Shown here in pieces: positions 10,334 to 21,468 of a DNA stretch of 64,000 bases. Origin of the DNA: Spisula solida (Eukaryota; Mollusca; Bivalvia; Venerida; Mactridae); assembly GCA_947247005.1 (NCBI GenBank), contig OX365953.1, positions 3,415,001 through 3,479,000 on the forward strand. The letters are read 5' to 3'. Under the pieces are notes generated by a model that was given only the letters and a program-made list of their open reading frames with translations, was not told where the DNA came from and did no database searches. How positions within the stretch are numbered: the stretch's first letter is position 1; every line of letters begins with the position of its first letter. The position numbers were made by a program, and so were the translations under genes.

Positions 10334-13300
10334 ATGGCAGGGTTACTTAAAGACGACGACATGGACCAGTTAGAGTCATGGATAGGAACGGGTGATAAGA
10401 AATTTACACTACTGTATTCAATAACCAGAGATGGATGTATTAGTACGACCTTCCATCAGAAATGTGACAGTCAGGGACCCACAGTAACCGTACTCTACAA
10501 CCAACAAGGGTCGGTATATGGTGGATACACTGGTGTTCACTGGAACAGCAATAACGCCTATCAGAATGATACTACGGCTTTCTTGTTTCAATTAAAACTT
10601 AACAAACAACGACAATTAAATAAATTTATGAGCAACGGTAACGGTTATTCTGTGTATTGCGGATCAAACTACGGACCTACATTTGGAAACGGTCATGACT
10701 TGTGTGCATTTACTGGAACAATAAATAACTCTGGAGGATATTATACACTAAATGGTTCATTAAGTATAGGTAACGGCTACACCAACAACAGTGGAATCAG
10801 TATGAACAATATCAACAATGGAAACAAGAACGTCACGGAACTGGAAGTGTATAGTGTCACAAGTAAGCTGCTCTTGTTTTAACATGTTTCTGTTCTTTTA
10901 TGTGATTCCATGAGCTATTCTTAGCTCCCAAACGCAGTTTTAACATCATAATCTAGGTGTAATTGCGGATAAGGCAGATTCTATTCATAAAGGATATAAG
11001 TTACGGACACGTCGTCCACAAGTAGGACAGTGTCAGTTGCTTGTGGAAAGGCGTATTGCTACTGGCTGATATGCTGTTATATATAAATGTGCGAGTAACT
11101 AGTATAAGTATATAGATTTACATGTCGAAAAGCTGGTTATGTCAACTGACAGCATTAAGCGAGTTGAGCTGTCCTACGGGAGTTAACTCTAGTAACGTAA
11201 GAATCTTAAATTAAACTAACTCTTGGAGCTAATCAGAAAAACGAAAAAAGTTAAACTACAGAGAAAACAAACATGCGGTTCGTAAGACATTGTCCGAGGG
11301 TTCCCGATTAGAACTACAGCAACCCAGCCTCGAAGCGGGGTTGAACTTGAGTATATTCGAGTACACTCGAGGGTAGAAACTCGACTCGTTTTCCTGCAAC
11401 TCTAGTTAATCGAGTTTACTCTCGTAAGTCAGCTGAACTCGCTCATTAAGAATAGCCAAATCACAATAAAACAAATCGATGTTTTAGGTCCGTTCAGTTT
11501 ACATTTATTTTGAGTGTGTTGCGGCAAATCATTATTAACTGATTATTATTCAATGAAATGCATTCCGCATTCGAGTATGCTAGTTAGCAGTTACTGGTGT
11601 ACTAAATAAGTAATACTGACGGTTAACAACATTTTTTCGATTTTAGGAGCCAGAATATGTCAGTAAAAATATTAAAATAATTTGGTGTTTTTTAAAGATT
11701 TTAATAAGAAAATGATTTATACACTATTGTTACAGATGGTAAAAGGACGAAAACAAAACCCCAACCTTGGCGTAAAACGCAGACATGGAATGAGAAGGTA
11801 TTAAAGTTACTGGTTATAACAATAGCGAGGATGTACCAAAGATTTAAAATATATTTCTATTGGCATGAACATTGTGACTCGAGTTGGCGTTTGTGTATAG
11901 CGTACCCCTTGTTAACAGGACGTACATTATTTTTTGACTTCGATAAATTTCATTTTTTCTACAACAGAATACACCAATTGAAACTTACATATTGCGGTCA
12001 GATTTTATTGATTTCTTTGTTAATATTGATTGTCATATTTTATAGCATAAAGGTGCACACAATTGTTATAAGCAGATTTTTATAATTAATCGAGTAGAAT
12101 TTACCTGCCTAATATCAGAATCTTAATCCGCTCTAGTTGAGATATCGAGTGATAGTCTAGTGTTTCTACCCACTGCACTACATGATTGTACTTTAAAAAA
12201 TACAATTGTCACTGTGTCTTTTTATTAAACTGTGCAACTGTGTACGTGGCACTTAAATAGCAAGTTACTGTGTACTTCAGCATCTGGATGCTTCATTTCT
12301 TTCTAAAAGGCAAAAGGTTGATTTTTGGGTTCTGTTTGGTTTGTTGTGTTTGTCCTTGTGATTTGTTGTCTGTTGGTTCTTTTTCCGGTTGTTTTTTACT
12401 GACTGAGGCGCCAGGCTGTTAGAGTAGGTTATTGTGTTTTTCCTTCCCTGTCCGATGTTTCATTACCGTTTTGTAGCTGTTCTGTGACATTTCTTGCGCA
12501 ATTTTTGAAGTTAACCTTGAACACATTACTTGTACTTGTATAGAATTACAATATGTCTTATAAGATTACAATCATTACCTGCATCATTCTAGTTTCTGGG
12601 TGGCATTATGGAGGACATCATGGCGTTCAAGCCGATCCCAGACATTGATGTCAGTGAAGCCAGAATCCTTATGTTAGGTCCTGTAGGCGCAGGGAAATCC
12701 AGTTTTTATAACACAGTCAACTCGATATTCCGAGGTCGTATTACACAGAAGGCCGGAAGTGGATGCGCGGAACAGAGTCTTACGACTGCGGTACGAACTT
12801 GTTTATATATTTGTCGTTTTCCCTACCTAATTGTTTAGTTTTACATGTTTCCAATGCTGTTTAAAAATCTTTCACCAAGACAAAATATAAGTCCATGATT
12901 GCTTATGCTGCTCCGGCGTTTAGCTTGAAAATTGTTATTTAACGATATTAACAAATGCTACTAAATAACTTGAAACCGTTAGAACGTTTGAGAACTTTAG
13001 ATGAATTTATAACAAATTGTTTACATTAACGGCTCGTCAATTCTGATTTGTAATTAACTTTAGAAACCGGTGTGGGTGATACTTCTATTAAACATATACA
13101 TTTTAGATATTTTTATACTTCCTTACAGTACACGCCATATTTTGTACGAGTACGATCAGGAGGAACTCTCAACTTCCGGCTATGTGACACACGTGGTTTG
13201 GAGGAAGCACAGGGAATCGACATTCTAGAATGCAACTATTTACTGGATGGTAATGTGCCAGAATATTACCAGGTATGTGTTCATTAAATAATATGTTCGA

Positions 13301-15338
13301 ATGTCATCATTTCGCTAGCTTAGAATTAGAAGGTCGAAAGTACTACTTACGACCTTATAGGAATCATGCATATTTTTAATCTGCATCTCAAGGCGCTTCT
13401 TATGAAGTGGTCATGTTGATCAAATTGAAGTTTAAAAAGCTTTTTTCCATAAGTAAAGAGTAGTTTTGCAGAATATTGATTTTGTACACCCGACATTCTA
13501 ATTCTAAGCCAGCGATGAGTACAGCTGTTGTTATATTGTGTATGTAACATGTTTTATATTCTAAGCCAGCGATATAGTATTCAACATATCCATTTTCCCA
13601 AGTGGTCAGTTTGACCACTACAATCAGTTAATTACTTCCTCTGTTCATAAAGATAAAAACAAATCGGACAGCGAAGACAGCCACTCCACAGAAACAGCTG
13701 ATCACAAAGGTCACAAAAAGGAACACACAAAAAGGACAACACACAGACCACGAGCACATGCCACAATGACAACAGACTTAAATGAGCAAGAAAAACCCAT
13801 TAATGTTCAGCTACAAAGCCCTTTCCTTAGATCAATAAAAGTGTGTATAAGGATGGCAAGACAGTAAATGGTATAGCCCAAGAGCTTTGGGCATGATTCA
13901 ACTGCAGCAAGAACAAGTGTATTACCTATGATAGTTACTTAAGTCATCAGCATTTGAACATTTAGGTTGGTAACGTTATATTTATTTATCCCAAAATTAA
14001 ATAAACAATGTTTACTTTTTTCGTTAAACAGTTTAATCCTGCCACACCCATAACTCCAGATACCGATGGTTTTGTAAGCAAACCTACCATGGATGACAAA
14101 ATTCACTGTGCTGTGTTTGTACTCGACTCTACCACCTTAGAGGCGTTACCAACAAAGATTATACAGAAAATCAAGAGTTTCCAAAACCTGATGAACCAGA
14201 AAGGTACGATCTATGCCATTATTGTACATTGTAGAATATAAGGTCCGCTATGGCACGGGAATCAAAATTCAACCAATAATGTGTTTTTGTTGGTCGTTAA
14301 TTGAACGATCTTGTAATAAGTAAAGCTCTGTTAGTGAAAAGAATATAAAGTTGGTCCTTACAAAAACGAATGTTGACGTACATAGTAATGAAATTAATAT
14401 TTGGCTTCCTGCCAGAGGGCTTATATTTGGTTACTGTCATGTTCCTCACATGTATAGAAGTTCCCAGGGTTTCTTTTAGGGAACGCAGGTTGATCACAGG
14501 AAACACATTGCAAGATACGTATATGGCTGGCAAACGATGTATGCCTCCAAACCAAACAAAACAAGACATATCACTGAATGTCATGAATACCCTTAGATTC
14601 TAGTACTGCTTGACACACAGCTACGCAGTATCAGAGGTCCTAATTATGCTGACGGGCACAACTGAGTCTATGTTTCTATCGGATAAACCCTTTAAAGTGT
14701 TTGCACTGATTAATTCTTTAAAGTGTTGCTTAAAGGCAATCATAAGCATAACCGATCTAACCACTATGCATCAATGATATATGTACAACTAAGCTGGATA
14801 CTGATCAGTCATACCAAGTGTTGTTTAAATCTAGCAAATGGTTCCAGAGAAAAAGCCCGGACCATTATGTTGACGGAACAACCAACCGACTAACCAATTG
14901 CCAACCAACCAACCAACCTCCTCATATACTTCATATCTTGAGATATAAAACTAAATAGTATTGTAGTGTAGATAGATATTCTAAAATGATTCATTTCTAA
15001 AACTAGGTATACCGCAGGCGATACTTCTAACCAAGGTTGATAAGTTATGCGAGGATGTCGGGAAGAATGTTGCCGATGTTTTTCTGAGCTCGGTTGTTGA
15101 AGAACACGTTGAGAAAGCGTCCCTGATGCTCGGGCTACCACGTGGTAATGTTCTTCCAGTGAAAAATTACGAAAATGAAATGCAACTGGAGAACGACATC
15201 AGCATTCTGTCGCTACTATCCTTGAGGCAAATCTTGAATTTTGCCGAAGATTACATGGAGAATGAGTTAGATAAAATGGCTTCTAAACAACGAAGGAGAG
15301 AACAAAAAGGAAAGTCAAACGAGAAGCGTAAACAATAA
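10334..15338 (+). CDS. IFI44L: IFI44/IFI44L-like protein (TLDc domain plus GTPase domain), copy A
   Basis: Six exons: 10334-10862, 11736-11797, 12593-12790, 13129-13272, 14032-14203, 15007-15338 (1437 nt, 478 aa); every junction is GT/AG and phase-consistent. Residues about 10-175 form a TLDc domain (KFTLLYSITRDG, VYGGYTGVHW). A short exon carries PWR..QTW, as in IFI44 proteins. The G domain has a P-loop GPVGAGKSS (226-234), a G3 motif DTRG (283-286) and a G4-like motif TKVD (377-380). Length is close to vertebrate IFI44L (about 450 aa). Vertebrate relatives are interferon-induced and affect antiviral responses; whether this one hydrolyses GTP is unproven. The C-terminus is strongly basic (KQRRREQKGK). 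An AATAAA overlaps the stop codon (15334-15339). The ATG sits 14 nt after an acceptor (10318-10319), so a 5' UTR exon lies upstream. Confidence 0.92.
11300..11640. other. Copy-A-only segment in IFI44L-like intron 1
   Basis: Copy B goes from CATTGTCCGAGG straight to unrelated sequence and rejoins before AGCCAGAATATGTCAG. The copy A segment has several CTCGA-rich inverted stretches (about 11345-11430), and TCAGCTGAACTCGC mirrors GCGAGTTGAGCTG near 11158. Probably a decayed foldback element; no coding content. Confidence 0.4.
13312..13515 (+). mobile_element. MITE family 2 (AAGCCAGCGA ends), IFI44L-like copy A intron 4
   Basis: Begins TCGCTAGCTTAGAATTAGAA and ends TTCTAATTCTAAGCCAGCGA (inverted ends), with the internal motif GGCGCTTCTTATGA and GTGGTCATGTTGA. 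It starts 39 nt after the exon and is shared with copy B (54834-55037). Confidence 0.7.
14880..14922 (+). repeat. CCAA-type microsatellite
   Basis: Imperfect CCAA/CCAAC repeats in the last intron of IFI44L-like copy A; absent from copy B. Confidence 0.6.
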
Positions 15339-16119
15339 AGACATGTTCATTGCCCGTTGAAATGACGGGACCGGTTTATAAAAAAATCCTGCTTCTATTA
15401 CCTAATGATGAAGTCCTCATATATATTATGAGTTTATGATGTTACTGTTTCTAATTTGTTTAGTTCATTTCTTATATTTTTGTGGCTTCTTTGTTCTTTA
15501 CACTACTCTGTATTGATGAAGGACTGGTATACTAGTAAAAGTCCAGATTTGTGCTATGACGTTGCGCTGCTACTGTTTCTGTTTCTAATTCATTTCCTTC
15601 AATGTTTTGTTTTAATATCATTTTAATATCTTCAACTAATTAATGGAGAGCTATGTACGTATTAGTAGATATATATACGGGGCCGTGTAGTAAATTCAGA
15701 TAGAAAATATCTGAATAGTATATAGCATCATCATTATGGTAAAAGTTAATTCAAAGAAATTGATGTATACAAAATATTTGTACATGTATTTAATTACTGA
15801 TTCACTTAGTAAACACTTATTTTCTATTCATAATAATTATTTATATTTCCATCCTGCTACAATATATATTGTGTATTTGTGTTTGACTGACACAGACACG
15901 ATCGTAATCGCATGGTAATGCGCCTTTTCCCTACCAAATTGGCCAATGACCTCCAGCCTTGTGGATATAGAATTAGGATGAATGTTTCCTGATAAATTCT
16001 GAACACGCATTGTACGCCTCCAAGCATGTAGTCTTAAATGAACCTGAAATGTATCGATACTCAATTATCAAACTAAACACACGTTTATCTTCGTCGATAG
16101 TATTATTACAGTTTAAAAA

Positions 16120-16250
16120 TCAGTTGACAGCAACATGCATAGCATACACTTGGTCTGACGGATATGTTTTCAGTTCTTGCGTATAAGTTCCAGACTCGTA
16201 ATGAAAGTGATGTCCGCCTTCGATAAATTTGCTTAATTTATGTTTGTTTT
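16120..16250 (-). other. Conserved intronic open stretch of unknown identity, copy A
   Basis: Within the last intron of the AADAC-like gene, the minus strand reads GGHHFHYESGTYTQEL and on to VYAMHVAVN followed by TGA (16120-16122). Copy B (57615-57735) has the same peptide with one replacement (Thr to Ile), although the flanks differ by several per cent. A candidate AG before GCGGACATC would give the right phase for an alternative last exon of the esterase, but its pyrimidine tract is poor. I do not recognise the peptide. Confidence 0.35.
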
Positions 16251-16269
16251 TATAAACAAAAACTTTAAA

Positions 16270-16493
16270 TCGCTGGCTTATAATGAGAAAACTCGTACAT
16301 ACATTATTTGAAATCAACATTACAAGGCATTTCGTATATGAGCCTATTTTCATGAAAATTGGAAGTGGTCATGTTGACCAAACTGAAGTTTAGCAAACTT
16401 TGTTTTTCCATAAAGAAAAGTTTTCACACAGTTTTGTTGGTTTTCTCAAAATAACCCTTTTGTACTTTTGACCTTCTCATTCTAAGCCAGCGA
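16270..16493 (+). mobile_element. MITE family 2, AADAC-like copy A intron
   Basis: TCGCTGGCTTATAATGAG at the left and CTCATTCTAAGCCAGCGA at the right; the same internal GTGGTCATGTTGACCAAACT as other members. Matches 57765-57987 in copy B. Confidence 0.7.
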
Positions 16494-16940
16494 AATGTAT
16501 ACTACTGTAAGTTATGTTTTACTTATTGAATCCAACAACGTTCAGTTTAAAGAAAAAAGTATCTTATGAAAAAAGGTCATGCACTATCCAACTATAGATT
16601 TCCACTAGATAATTCACTAGAAAACATTAAGTTAAATAAATTCAAACCTGGCAAGCTCGTAAATGTATGTGGAACTCCTTTAATCAGTTTTATATCAACG
16701 GTCACTTGTGCTTCCTTTAATTTTGCGTAATAGTCTGAAATACGTAAGTTGAGATTATGATATACATGTATGACTAATACAATTGTTATCACGATAATAT
16801 CGAGTCTGTGAATTTAGGAGTAATAACTAATTGTTCGAATCAGTAAAAGTCAAGTATGTTCGTACATGTATTACACGTACATAAATTATGTACAAGTAAC
16901 TTATCCGAAACGATGCACACTTAGTACTCGTCCCGACAAC

Positions 16941-17161
16941 TCGCTGGCTTAGAATAAGAGTGACTCGTGTGTATTTAAAATCTGCATCTCAAGGCGCTTC
17001 TTATGAGCCTATTTTCGTGAAAATCGGAAGTGGTCATGTTGACCAAACTGAAGTTTAAAAAGTTTGTTTTTCCATAAGTAAAGAATAGTTTTCAAACAGT
17101 TTTTTCTTGTTTTCTTAAATATTGTTTTTGTACTTACGACCTTCTAATTCTAAGCCAGCGA
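16941..17161 (+). mobile_element. MITE family 2, AADAC-like copy A intron
   Basis: Second member in this region: TCGCTGGCTTAGAATAAG left end, CTTCTAATTCTAAGCCAGCGA right end, internal CATCTCAAGGCGCTTCTTAT. A diverged, shorter member occupies the equivalent area of copy B at 58808-58951. Confidence 0.7.
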
Positions 17162-17821
17162 ACTGTACATTTGAAAACTACTAGTAAAATGTAGCAACTT
17201 GTGTATGATTATCGTACCGTGTATACATGTATCCATGGTGGTTTTTGATGCAAACTGTGGTTACCAAGAGTTCAACAAGAGACACTGAAAACCTTCAGTG
17301 GTTTAACTAAGGTCGAACTATCGCTAGTGTGCTTTTACTTTTGTTTCATCTGCGCCATCTTGAAATGCAAATGCGCAGATAATCGAACCAGACTAGACTA
17401 TAGTTAATGCCATAACACACTCAAGAAATGATAACGATTGTCCAAAAGCGTTTATGTTCCAAGATTATGTCACAGGAAACAAGGCAAAGTAAGGTTTGAA
17501 AGAATTAAACAGGGACTTCGTAGGTAACAAGGCAAGGTAAGGTTTGGATGAAATAACCGGGAATTAAACTTCGACAAGGACTTCGTAGTTAACCATCGTC
17601 TGTTGGGAATGATTTTTGCATTGATTATACTGATCAGTGATTAACAAGGAATGCCAAAAAATATGCCAATGTCTCAAGCCTATTCTGACAAACTATTTGG
17701 GGGCCATTTGCTACTGGTGATTGGTAAATGTTAGGTAACATACATTTTCCGTATTTCGCTGTGACGCCATCTTATTTATTTATTGTAATCTTTCAATATT
17801 GGTAACAAATAGTGTGTACCT

Positions 17822-17915
17822 AAAGTGGGTTTCGAATCAGTGTTGTACGGCGACATCGCCTAGCAATACGATGTCCGAACGTATTAGACTACTATCGCAG
17901 CAACCAGAAAAGGGA
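17822..17915 (-). repeat. Decayed tRNA-like repeat, copy A
   Basis: On the minus strand GTTGCTGCGATAGTAGTC followed about 50 nt later by GATTCGAAACCCAC resembles A- and B-box spacing of a tRNA-derived SINE head. It is shared with copy B at about 59605-59690. No cloverleaf could be closed, so it is not a functional tRNA. Confidence 0.3.
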
Positions 17916-18530
17916 GGCACGAAAAACCAGCATCAATGTGACTTCATCACATCACCATAGTAACAGTTAATTATATTGATAACAATACTGACTATACGTA
18001 CAGCGAGACTTTTTACGCCACAACACGGCACAAATAGTACTGTTACAAATTAAATAGATTCGAAACCCGTATCGTCCCGTGCCAAACTGTGGACAATCGT
18101 TTGTAAACAGTTTCACTGACCACGAATCATAGGTGTTCTTAAATTCCAATTAGTATTATTATCTAGATGTTCGTGAGGCTTTCCTGTACCCTAGTATGGA
18201 CACTTACCATAGCAACCGTCTCAAAGTTGGTCATGTTCCGCTACAATGACCAAGGTCGGTGGAACGCTTGAAAAATCTGTATTCAATATCACAGACGCTT
18301 TGGTTGATTCGAAATCCTCTTTCCTGATATAATGCTCAGCAAACCTTTGTTCAAAAACATAGTACATTATGAATTGTTGGCATTCTCGAATACGGTATAT
18401 AGACCGAGAATATTGAGCCATGACTGCACTGTTATAGCTTTAGACTTTATATAGTGTATACACATCCAAAGGTTACGACTCAGAGGTCAGATCCTATCTA
18501 TATCATTTACATTTTTAATTGAGAGAAGTA

Positions 18531-19150
18531 TGTACGAGGTGTGTCCAAAAAGTTTGTAGACATCCCAATTTAAAAGAAATCCGTCGTCATGAAAAATTCT
18601 TTTTCACCAGACCTCTATACTTTATTACAAAATACATATTCTGTAGTAATTTGACTGAATATAATATAAAAATAAAAACAATAAATGACATTTTATATAT
18701 CTTGGGTTTGCTAAGCGGCGCAGGTCAACTTCGTTAGTTAGTACGTTTGATATAATGTCTTGGCAATTGCTTAATTTTGGCGCAATTATATTGACGTTTG
18801 TCAACGTGCCACGAGGTTGTGTTGATGTCACGTCCGCCAAATATCATTACAATAGCACACCTGTACGTTGAAAAAATAAACTTTTATCATAAGGACCGAA
18901 GGAATTATTGGAAACAAAAATGACGTCTTTTGACGTCGAAGAACAATAGACTATCATTAAATTGCGTGTATCATTGGACAAAACACCGATTCAAACTATT
19001 TAAACACTTCGTTCTGCAACAGGCAAGGATTCCGTGTGTAGAGCACTTGTTTACAAGTGGCACAAGCAATATGCAGAAGGAAAAACGACTAATAAAGCAG
19101 ACCTACTGAACGAACGACCGTGAATCTTAAACGACGTTACTGTTACGTCT
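18531..19150 (+). pseudogene. Mariner-family transposase relic
   Basis: TACGAGGTGTGTCCAAAAAG at 18531 is a mariner-like terminal repeat. From an ATG at 18920 a frame reads MTSFDVEEQ, TIIKLRVS, then RALVYKWHKQYAEGK and NERP, like the N-terminal helix-turn-helix region of mariner transposases, but with in-frame stops at the 10th, about 29th and later codons. The catalytic DD(D/E) part and the right terminal repeat are missing. It is dead and truncated. Confidence 0.7.
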
Positions 19151-19199
19151 ATATAGTCTAGCATCTAGAGTTTTTAGTGTGAAAAAAAGGTCCAGAGCG

Positions 19200-19320
19200 T
19201 TTCTCAGTTTATTCGTGTAGAGGGATGCTTGAAGTTTAATTTTAGCGAGGGTGGACATCTGAGATCCTGTAGGTTACCATGGAAACCATGATGGCGTCAA
19301 AATTTCCCGCCAATTGTTTA
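19200..19320 (+). repeat. Repeat pair member 1 (with GTTACCATGGAAAC motif)
   Basis: GAAGTTTAATTTTAGCGAGGG, then GTTACCATGGAAACCATGATG. The same order recurs at 19980-20070. GTTACCATGGAAAC resembles an RFX X-box, carried here by a repeat. Confidence 0.45.
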
Positions 19321-19438
19321 GTACACACTCCGTCTTAATCTAACCTTTCTAACCTGTATGTACAAACACATATCAATTTTATTATGTGTAATATTTAAAG
19401 TACCGGTACATGTATAGAGCTCAGAAATGATATGAGAG

Positions 19439-19480
19439 TCAAGGTCATTTAATATCATGGTCAAGGTCATTTAGAGGTCA
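19439..19480 (+). promoter_or_regulatory. Cluster of TCAAGGTCA nuclear-receptor half-sites
   Basis: TCAAGGTCA at 19439-19447 and 19461-19469 (22-nt spacing) plus GAGGTCA at 19474-19480. TCAAGGTCA is the extended half-site bound by monomeric nuclear receptors (ERR, NR5A types). They sit in repeat-derived DNA, so function is doubtful. Confidence 0.25.
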
Positions 19481-19979
19481 AAAGACCTAAAAATGGGTAA
19501 AAAATGTGTTTTTACCCCAAATAGTTATCATTCATATGCGCAATTTTGTCCATATACTTCATTAATTTTTTTCAACATCGCCTGTTATCAGTTGCACTTA
19601 AAATAAAATTTATTTCGTGTTGACATGGCGAATAATAATGAAATAAGGGGGAATTTTGTAACCCCACCCCAATTGAAATTGTCCATATATTTTGATTATC
19701 ATGACAAAACTTAATGCATTGCATTTGCTTCACCAAGTGTGAAAGTGCAAAATGTGCATACATACTACTGTATGTGCAACCTTATTACACAATGATACCT
19801 AGCTCAGCTTTCAAATGGATATGTTGACCAATGTCACGAAGGTGAAGGTCATTACAAGGTGAAAGTTCAAGACAATTATTCCAGTCACATTTTTATGTTG
19901 TTAAAAGTGCAATAGCTTTGGTTTCTTTTGCTTCAGCGAGGACTATTTCCTCAAATCATGTGTTGTTTTTGTTTATTTA

Positions 19980-20070
19980 TGTAGGCAGGTGTTTGAAGTT
20001 TAATGCTAGAGAGGGTGGATAGCTGAAATAATGTCAGTTACCATGGAAACCAAGATGGCGGCCAATATTA
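19980..20070 (+). repeat. Repeat pair member 2 (with GTTACCATGGAAAC motif)
   Basis: TGAAGTTTAATGCTAGAGAG, then GTTACCATGGAAACCAAGAT; direct repeat of 19200-19320 about 770 bp downstream. Confidence 0.45.
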
Positions 20071-20668
20071 CAACTCATAACCAGTCCAAACTTCATAGTC
20101 CGGGCCGAAACCCCGAAAAATTGATCTAACCCTTTCATTGTTTTCTCTTAATGATTTTAGTAGACAAGACCGTTAAAATGGAATTTCTGACGGGTGCCAT
20201 TTTGTCACCACTGAGAATTTTGAGAAATTTTGGTAAAACGTTCCAAAATATAAACGAAACTGCGAATTTCTGGAATCGGTGATCTACAGTGTCATTTTCA
20301 ATCATATTTTGTAATAAATCACACTAAAATGTAATTATTAAGTTTCAGTTGAAGACTGTAAAATTGTAGTGTCTATTAATTATTATTAAATTAAATTAAA
20401 GTGGCAAGTATTTAATATGTAATAGAAAGCCACCGGTGGTATATACGCAATTTAAATCACTCTTGATACTCGGCACTTTGTATTTTTCCTTTTTAAAATA
20501 TCGCAGAGTTTCCTTCCAAAATGCTTTGTGAATTATGTAATTCACACATGATCGAACTGTAACTTCAACAAACTTAAGCCGAAACATCTGAGGGGTATTC
20601 GGTTTGTTTCGCAAATCATTTTCATCGAATGGAAACAAATTTCAGGCAATTTAAGTAATAGTAGTGCT

Positions 20669-20700
20669 AATTCCATAGGGTATTAATACCCTATAGAATT
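20669..20700. repeat. Short near-perfect palindrome
   Basis: AATTCCATAGGGTATT followed directly by AATACCCTATAGAATT: a 32-bp palindrome with one mismatched pair, no spacer. Confidence 0.6.
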
Positions 20701-21468
20701 TTGGGTGTAAAAATGCTAAATTACTACAAAATGCCGATGCTTCCCAAAATTATTTTTGTTGTTAATGTGGTTGTATATGGCATATACAGGCAACTATATC
20801 CAAATTACATGCATATTTGACAATTTAATTTATTTTTGCAATACATCAATACGTGAGACAGTCCCTTTAAATCTACACTGATAACTGGTTGTCATTCGAC
20901 CGTGCAGTGTTTATAATTGGCTTTGTGTGTTAATTGATAAGGCTAGAGTTATCCCCGGCGAACTATACCGTACAGGGAAAGTATTATATTTAGCAATTGT
21001 TCCAACAAGACTGTTTTTTCAGTTTTCTTCAGACATTTTGTTTGTTTTGTACGCTTTGATATAAATAACGACTACATAAATTGTAGGGTACACTAGTGTG
21101 TGTTTTTATCAAGCAAAACTGCATTGCCAAGTTTATAAGGCCATGTAATGAGACGAACAATGATGTTTTCATAGTTTTTTGCCTGCCTCAATTCACTACC
21201 TATAGACAGTACATACGAAGGTATCAGTAGTAAGAACATTTACGCATAATACTAACGCCCCTTCAGTTTCGTAGACTGTAATAATTAACCAAGTTTAAAA
21301 TGTTTAAATATACATGTATTTGACGTTTCATAAACTACAAGCTGTTATAAATTCGAATAATGCTTTATTTCTAAGCAAGGTAAGCCCATTATACATGTAT
21401 AAACACACAGATGAACTAGTTGACAAATGTGGTTTTAACCTGTTTATTTGTGAACGAAACTAATTGGT

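Larger units (their letters stand above)
15973..18344 (-). pseudogene. Decapitated AADAC-like esterase, copy A (last three exons only, nonsense codon)
   Basis: Minus-strand exons, in transcription order: 18208-18344, 16648-16734, 15973-16043. They match copy B exons 4-6 in length (137, 87, 71 nt) and phase. They encode the C-terminal part of an alpha/beta hydrolase: FAEHYIRKED, then VPPTLVIVAEHDQL carrying the Asp region, GVPHTF with the catalytic His, and a last helix ending KHSS. In copy A the Arg codon of the conserved LRD reads TGA (18221-18223). The exons with the nucleophile (GDSAGG) and YRLAPEHR are absent between 18.4 and 21.4 kb. Homology to copy B stops 41 nt upstream of exon 4, so the duplication broke inside the intron. 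It cannot encode an active enzyme. Confidence 0.85.
1..18385 (+). repeat. Segmental duplication, copy A
   Basis: This block aligns by eye, exon by exon and through most introns, to 43114-60160 in the same orientation. Position 1 pairs with 43114, so the left breakpoint lies outside the window. Alignment stops abruptly after 18385 (pairing with 60160), inside an intron of the AADAC-like gene. The offset between copies shifts from 43113 to 42257, about 40165 and about 41490 because of insertions private to one copy. It holds a TRIM-like gene, an IFI44L-like gene and the 3' part of an AADAC-like gene. Confidence 0.93.
18386..21468. other. Intergenic stretch with transposon relics
   Basis: It contains the mariner relic (18531-19150), two related repeats (19200-19320 and 19980-20070), a cluster of TCAAGGTCA motifs (19439-19480) and a short perfect palindrome (20669-20700). 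No exon of the AADAC-like gene or of any other gene was recognised. Confidence 0.6.

Noticed and set aside
186..15338. TRIM-like and IFI44L-like genes as one fused transcript
   Set aside because: The TRIM frame ends at a stop followed by AATAAA, and the IFI44L-like gene has its own candidate promoter and start.
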